Source: DASPKO01 sp035628055 (GTDB lineage: Bacteria > Planctomycetota > Phycisphaerae > Phycisphaerales > UBA1924). Taken from it: a stretch of 11,073 nucleotides of DNA. The notes under the pieces are model-generated. The model was not told where the DNA came from. It was given only the letters and a program-made list of their open reading frames with translations, and did not search any database. The DNA is taken from the NCBI GenBank assembly GCA_035628055.1, contig DASPKO010000273.1, positions 1 through 11,073 of the forward strand. The letters are read 5' to 3'. This document shows positions 8,119-11,073 of this stretch, piece after piece. A program made the position numbers and the translations under genes. The first letter of the stretch is position 1, and every line of letters begins with the position of its first letter.

Positions 8119-8889
8119 ATGGACGGACCGGAGGCGGCGGCGAGCGCGGCGGCCGGGCAGGCTGGCGTCGAGAGGGCCGGATGGTCCGACGAGCCGGGGC
8201 CGGTTTTCTCCCGCGCCCAAGATCCGGCCGAGCGCCGGCGACTGCTCATTGAAGTGGCCGTGGTCCTGGCCCTGGCCGCCCTGCTCGACACGGTGAATGC
8301 CCTGTGGGTCCCGCCGGACATGCCGACGTTTGGATTCGCGGCCGAGTCCGCCTTCATTCTGACGCGCGCCGCGCAGGTGTGCGTGCCCCTGCTGTACATC
8401 CTGCATCTGACGGGAGATGGTTTGCGCGGCGTCGGGCTGGCCCGCTTCGTGGTCCCGGTGGACCTGGTCGGGGCGGTCCTTCTCGTGGTCGTGACGCAGG
8501 CGGTCGGGGCCGTCCTCACCGGGCCGTTCTACGCCCTGTTGCCGCCCGAGGGCACCGAACCGGCGTCTTCGGAGCCCGCGGCGGCGTGGCACTGGGGACT
8601 GGCGGTCGTGGCCCACGCCGCCAACGCCCTGGCGGAGGAGCTCGCGATCTGGGGTTTCCTCTACACGCGGCTCCGCCGGCTGCTCGGAACCGAGGGCCTT
8701 CCGATGTTCCTCGCGGCGGGCGTCTTCGCCTCCTACCACGTGTACCAGGGTGTGGCCGCGGCGCTGCTGATCCTGGTGTTGGGGCTCGTGCACGGCGTCT
8801 TCTTTCGCCTGACCGGGCGGCTGATGCCGCTGGTGATCGCGCATGCGGCGACGAACCTGTGGTCCCACGTCGAGGCGGGCATGGTCTGA
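8119..8889 (+). CDS. CPBP (CAAX/Abi) family intramembrane metalloprotease
   Basis: 256 residues. The N-terminal 38 are Ala/Glu/Pro-rich and cytoplasmic-looking. Hydrophobic segments follow at about 42-63, 76-98, 109-141, 158-182, 194-209, 211-230 and 233-248. The three CPBP motifs are in order in the second half: Glu173-Glu174 in EELAIWGF, Phe203-x-x-x-His207 in FASYHV, and His242-x-x-x-Asn246 in HAATN. The family comprises glutamate- and histidine-dependent membrane proteases related to Rce1; in bacteria they serve bacteriocin maturation or immunity and other poorly known roles. The Arg of the usual EExxxR motif is Trp178 here. ATG at 8119 is chosen because the frame upstream overlaps glmS. 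It starts 56 nt after glmS and converges with trmB, leaving 31 nt between stop codons. Substrate unknown. Confidence 0.87.
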   Translation: MDGPEAAASAAAGQAGVERAGWSDEPGPVFSRAQDPAERRRLLIEVAVVLALAALLDTVNALWVPPDMPTFGFAAESAFILTRAAQVCVPLLYILHLTGDGLRGVGLARFVVPVDLVGAVLLVVVTQAVGAVLTGPFYALLPPEGTEPASSEPAAAWHWGLAVVAHAANALAEELAIWGFLYTRLRRLLGTEGLPMFLAAGVFASYHVYQGVAAALLILVLGLVHGVFFRLTGRLMPLVIAHAATNLWSHVEAGMV

Positions 8890-8920
8890 CGGGCCGGCGT
8901 CCGATCCGGGCCGCGCGGTT

Positions 8921-9652
8921 TCACCCCGGCTTGCGCAGCACCGCGGCGTGGAAGGTCCGGCCCTCGCGCCGAAACTTGCGCTCGAAGTTCGTGCCCACCA
9001 GCTCGCCCTCCTCGCCGGTGCCGGGGGGGGCCTCGAAGGGCCGCAGCTCGAAGGGGGCCGGCGCCGTGCCGGGTCCCGGCGCGCCAGGCCCGGCGGGCGG
9101 GGCCCAGCGGGCGAAGTGGTCCTGGTACCAGGCCCAGAGCTCGTCGTGGTCGGTGACCAGCCGGAGCTCGCCCCCGGGCTCGAGCACGCGGTGCGCCTCG
9201 GCGAGGAACGCGTCCTGCACGACGCGGTTCTTATGGTGGCGGCGCTTGGGCCAGGGGTCGGAGAAGTAGAGGTGGATGACGCGGACGCGGGCCTCGGGGA
9301 CGCGCCAGCGGATGAACTCGGTCGCGTCGGTTCGGAGCATGCGCACGTTGCCGAGCCCGGCGCGGCGCACGCGGTCGGCGGCGTACAGGAAGAACTCGCC
9401 GGCCCACTCGACGCCCAGGAAGTTGGTTTCCGGACGCCGGGCCGCCTCCCGGACCAGGAAGGTTCCCTTGCCGCTCCCGATCTCGATCTCCAGGGGCAGG
9501 CCGCGGCGCTCCGGCCCGAACCACGCGTGCACGTCCACGCGCCCGGCTTCCGGGCGGCGCGCCGCGTCGTCCGGGAGCGGGGGAAGCTCCGCCGGCGTCA
9601 CCGCGATGGGCGACGGGTCGAGCGTGCGGCCGCGTGAGAGCCCGAAGGACAT
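8921..9652 (-). CDS. trmB: tRNA (guanine-N7-)-methyltransferase, G46
   Basis: 243 residues. It methylates N7 of guanine 46 in the tRNA variable loop using S-adenosylmethionine. Seen in order: LEIEIGSGKGTFL (54-66, SAM-binding motif I), FLGVEWAGEF (78-87), RTDATEF (107-113), the TrmB signature HLYFSDPWPKRRHHK (127-141), a VTDHDELWAWY helix (166-176), and the substrate motif GTNFERKF (220-227) near the C-terminus. A Pro/Gly/Ala-rich insert at about 184-214 lies between the last two and is longer than the corresponding loop in compact homologues. The ATG at 9652-9650 has no clear ribosome binding site. It lies 18 nt downstream of the OstA-like gene's stop, so the two are probably cotranscribed and trmB may be translated by coupling. 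Confidence 0.94.
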   Translation of the reverse strand: MSFGLSRGRTLDPSPIAVTPAELPPLPDDAARRPEAGRVDVHAWFGPERRGLPLEIEIGSGKGTFLVREAARRPETNFLGVEWAGEFFLYAADRVRRAGLGNVRMLRTDATEFIRWRVPEARVRVIHLYFSDPWPKRRHHKNRVVQDAFLAEAHRVLEPGGELRLVTDHDELWAWYQDHFARWAPPAGPGAPGPGTAPAPFELRPFEAPPGTGEEGELVGTNFERKFRREGRTFHAAVLRKPG

Positions 9653-9670
9653 CGGTGGTGGGGGACGGGG

Positions 9671-11073
9671 CTAGCGCGGGGCGACGACCGGGGCCATCTC
9701 GCGGACGTCGACGCGGTCGGTGCGCAGGTCCCAGATGAGCCGGCGGGCGGTCACGGGCGGGCCCGCGGTCTCGTCGAAGAGGCGCACCACGTTGCCCTCC
9801 TCGGCGACGGCCTCAATAGTGTGCGTCGCGGCGTCGTACGTGAGCAGATCGGCCACGAGCTGCTTGGGGCCGCTGGTGACATACACGGAGTTCCGGGCCA
9901 CGGCCCGGCCGAGCCGGGTGGCGCCCCCGACGGCTGCCTCGGAACCGGGCCCGAGCGGGCCCCCGGTGAGCCAGGCCCGCACGTTGTCGGCCTCGAGGGT
10001 GGTGACGGGCCCCTCCTCGAGCGGCTTGTGCACGAGGCGGACGCCGCGGGCCAGTTCGAGCAGGCCCGCGTTGCGGTCGTAGACCATCGAGCCGGTCCAG
10101 GTGAAGAGCGACGACCCTCGGGCCTCGGGCTCGTCGGCGCCGTCGCTCGCGGGCTCGGTCCGACCGTCATAGGTCGCGGCGCGTCCCGGGCCGGGCACCG
10201 TCAACGTGCCGGCCTGCTCGTCGGCGACGATGCGGCCACCGGTGAGCCGAACGAAGCGCTCCAGGCGCCGGCCGCCCTCGACCCCGACGTCGAGGGCATA
10301 CCGCCGCGACTCGACGCGGGCCAGGTCGGAGGAGGGCTCCGCGCCCGCGGACCCGAACAGTTCCACGCGGCGGACCGTGCGCTCCGGCAGGTCGGGGGGA
10401 CGGGGGGCGTCTCCGGCGGCGAGCGCGCGCTGCCGGACCGGCTCGGGGCCCGGGGGGGCCGCCGCGGACGGGCCCGTCGCCCCGGACGGGACGTCGAGGT
10501 CGATGACGGCGCGACCGGCGCGGGCGACCTCGATCGTCAGCTCGTCGGGCTGGCTGGTCGCCACCACGTCGCCGGTGCACTCGACCCGGCCCGCGGCGTC
10601 GTCGAACGTCATGCCCTGCGACCAGCTCGCCTCGAGGCGCTTGGCCGCGTCGGCGACCGCGCCGGCCCCCTGGGCGTGGGCAAACGTTCCCGCGCCCACG
10701 ACCTCCAGCCGCCGGCGGGCGCCGTCGAGACCGATGTTGGCGCCGCTGATCAGGGAGGGTTCGCGCCAGACGGCCGACCCGGGACCCTCGAGCGTCGCGG
10801 TCTGCGCCGGGACGTCGGCGGTCAGGCTGGGGGAGCGGGCGCCCACGCCGTCGGCGCCGGTGAAGCCCACCTCGTCGCGCGTGCGCACGATCGTGGCGCC
10901 CAGCTCGCCCGCCTCGTTCCGTGCGAGGGCCGCCTCCAGAAAGCCGCAGCGGAGCGTGGCGTCGTCCTGCGCGGCCACCACCGAGCCGTGGGCGGTGACG
11001 GTGACGGGCTCGGGCTCGGCCTCGGGGTCCCCGGCGGGGGGAGCGAAGGCGATGTCGATGCGGCTGGCCCGCA
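9671..11073 (-). CDS. LptA/OstA-like protein, 5' end outside the window
   Basis: 466 residues are visible. The frame is still open at the right edge, so the N-terminus and any signal peptide are missing, and the GTG at 10981 is read as internal. The sequence is a series of short beta strands separated by turns, with repeated phrases of the LptA/OstA type: FTWTGSMVYDRNAGLLELA, VTTLEADNVRAWL, KQLVADLLTYDAATHTIEA, then VTARRLIWDLRTDRVDV at the C-terminus. In that family such strands stack into an open beta-jellyroll that carries lipopolysaccharide across the periplasm. A Pro/Ala-rich linker at about residues 194-233 of the visible part separates two strand-rich halves, so the protein may hold two OstA-like domains. 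It is far longer than LptA of E. coli (about 185 residues). Confident only as an OstA-like protein; a role in LPS or glycolipid export is inference. Confidence 0.65.
   Translation of the reverse strand, partial: RASRIDIAFAPPAGDPEAEPEPVTVTAHGSVVAAQDDATLRCGFLEAALARNEAGELGATIVRTRDEVGFTGADGVGARSPSLTADVPAQTATLEGPGSAVWREPSLISGANIGLDGARRRLEVVGAGTFAHAQGAGAVADAAKRLEASWSQGMTFDDAAGRVECTGDVVATSQPDELTIEVARAGRAVIDLDVPSGATGPSAAAPPGPEPVRQRALAAGDAPRPPDLPERTVRRVELFGSAGAEPSSDLARVESRRYALDVGVEGGRRLERFVRLTGGRIVADEQAGTLTVPGPGRAATYDGRTEPASDGADEPEARGSSLFTWTGSMVYDRNAGLLELARGVRLVHKPLEEGPVTTLEADNVRAWLTGGPLGPGSEAAVGGATRLGRAVARNSVYVTSGPKQLVADLLTYDAATHTIEAVAEEGNVVRLFDETAGPPVTARRLIWDLRTDRVDVREMAPVVAPR

Overview
The window is a very GC-rich chromosomal segment, most likely from a Planctomycetota bacterium of the Phycisphaerales type. 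The best taxonomic pointer is the C-terminal domain of the large secreted protein at 1787-6025. It has two calcium-loop repeats bracketed by cysteines and ends in Gly-Cys, the layout of the 'GC-type dockerin' domains known mainly from Phycisphaerales. The prepilin peptidase tail, the OmpA lipoprotein and the LptA/OstA-like protein all fit a didermic cell. Assignment below phylum level is inference.

Layout. 1-269: C-terminal tail of an A24 prepilin peptidase, cut by the window edge, with a terminator-like hairpin after it. 381-1022: a lipoprotein with a coiled coil and an OmpA peptidoglycan-binding domain. 1060-1133: tRNA-Val(GAC). 1134-1289: two strong hairpins, the second terminator-like. 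1290-1622: a previously hidden pseudogene, the first ~30 residues of a SulP anion transporter joined out of frame to its terminal STAS domain, so that almost the whole membrane domain is missing. 1787-6025: a 1412-residue secreted glycine-rich protein made of five tandem ~260-280-residue units, each of four strand-turn sub-repeats, with a C-terminal GC-type dockerin. 6221-8062: glmS, which starts the amino-sugar pathway for peptidoglycan and LPS. 8119-8889: a CPBP (CAAX/Abi) intramembrane protease, probably made from a leaderless mRNA. On the minus strand, converging with it, are trmB (8921-9652) and, 18 nt upstream of trmB, a large LptA/OstA-like protein (9671 to beyond 11073).

How the genes relate. 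Most of the window concerns the cell envelope: pilin processing, an outer-membrane/peptidoglycan lipoprotein, a giant exported dockerin protein, amino-sugar synthesis, a membrane protease and an LPS-transport-like protein. The plus-strand genes look like separate transcription units rather than one operon, because gaps of 110-200 nt with hairpins or promoter-like boxes separate them. The OstA-like gene and trmB probably form a two-gene minus-strand unit. I see no CRISPR array, transposase, phage gene or toxin-antitoxin pair.

The least ordinary items are the nested-repeat dockerin protein (with a cysteine pair present in units 1-2 and absent from units 3-5), the SulP deletion relic, and active-site departures in GlmS and the CPBP protease. 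No completely new multi-gene system is evident.
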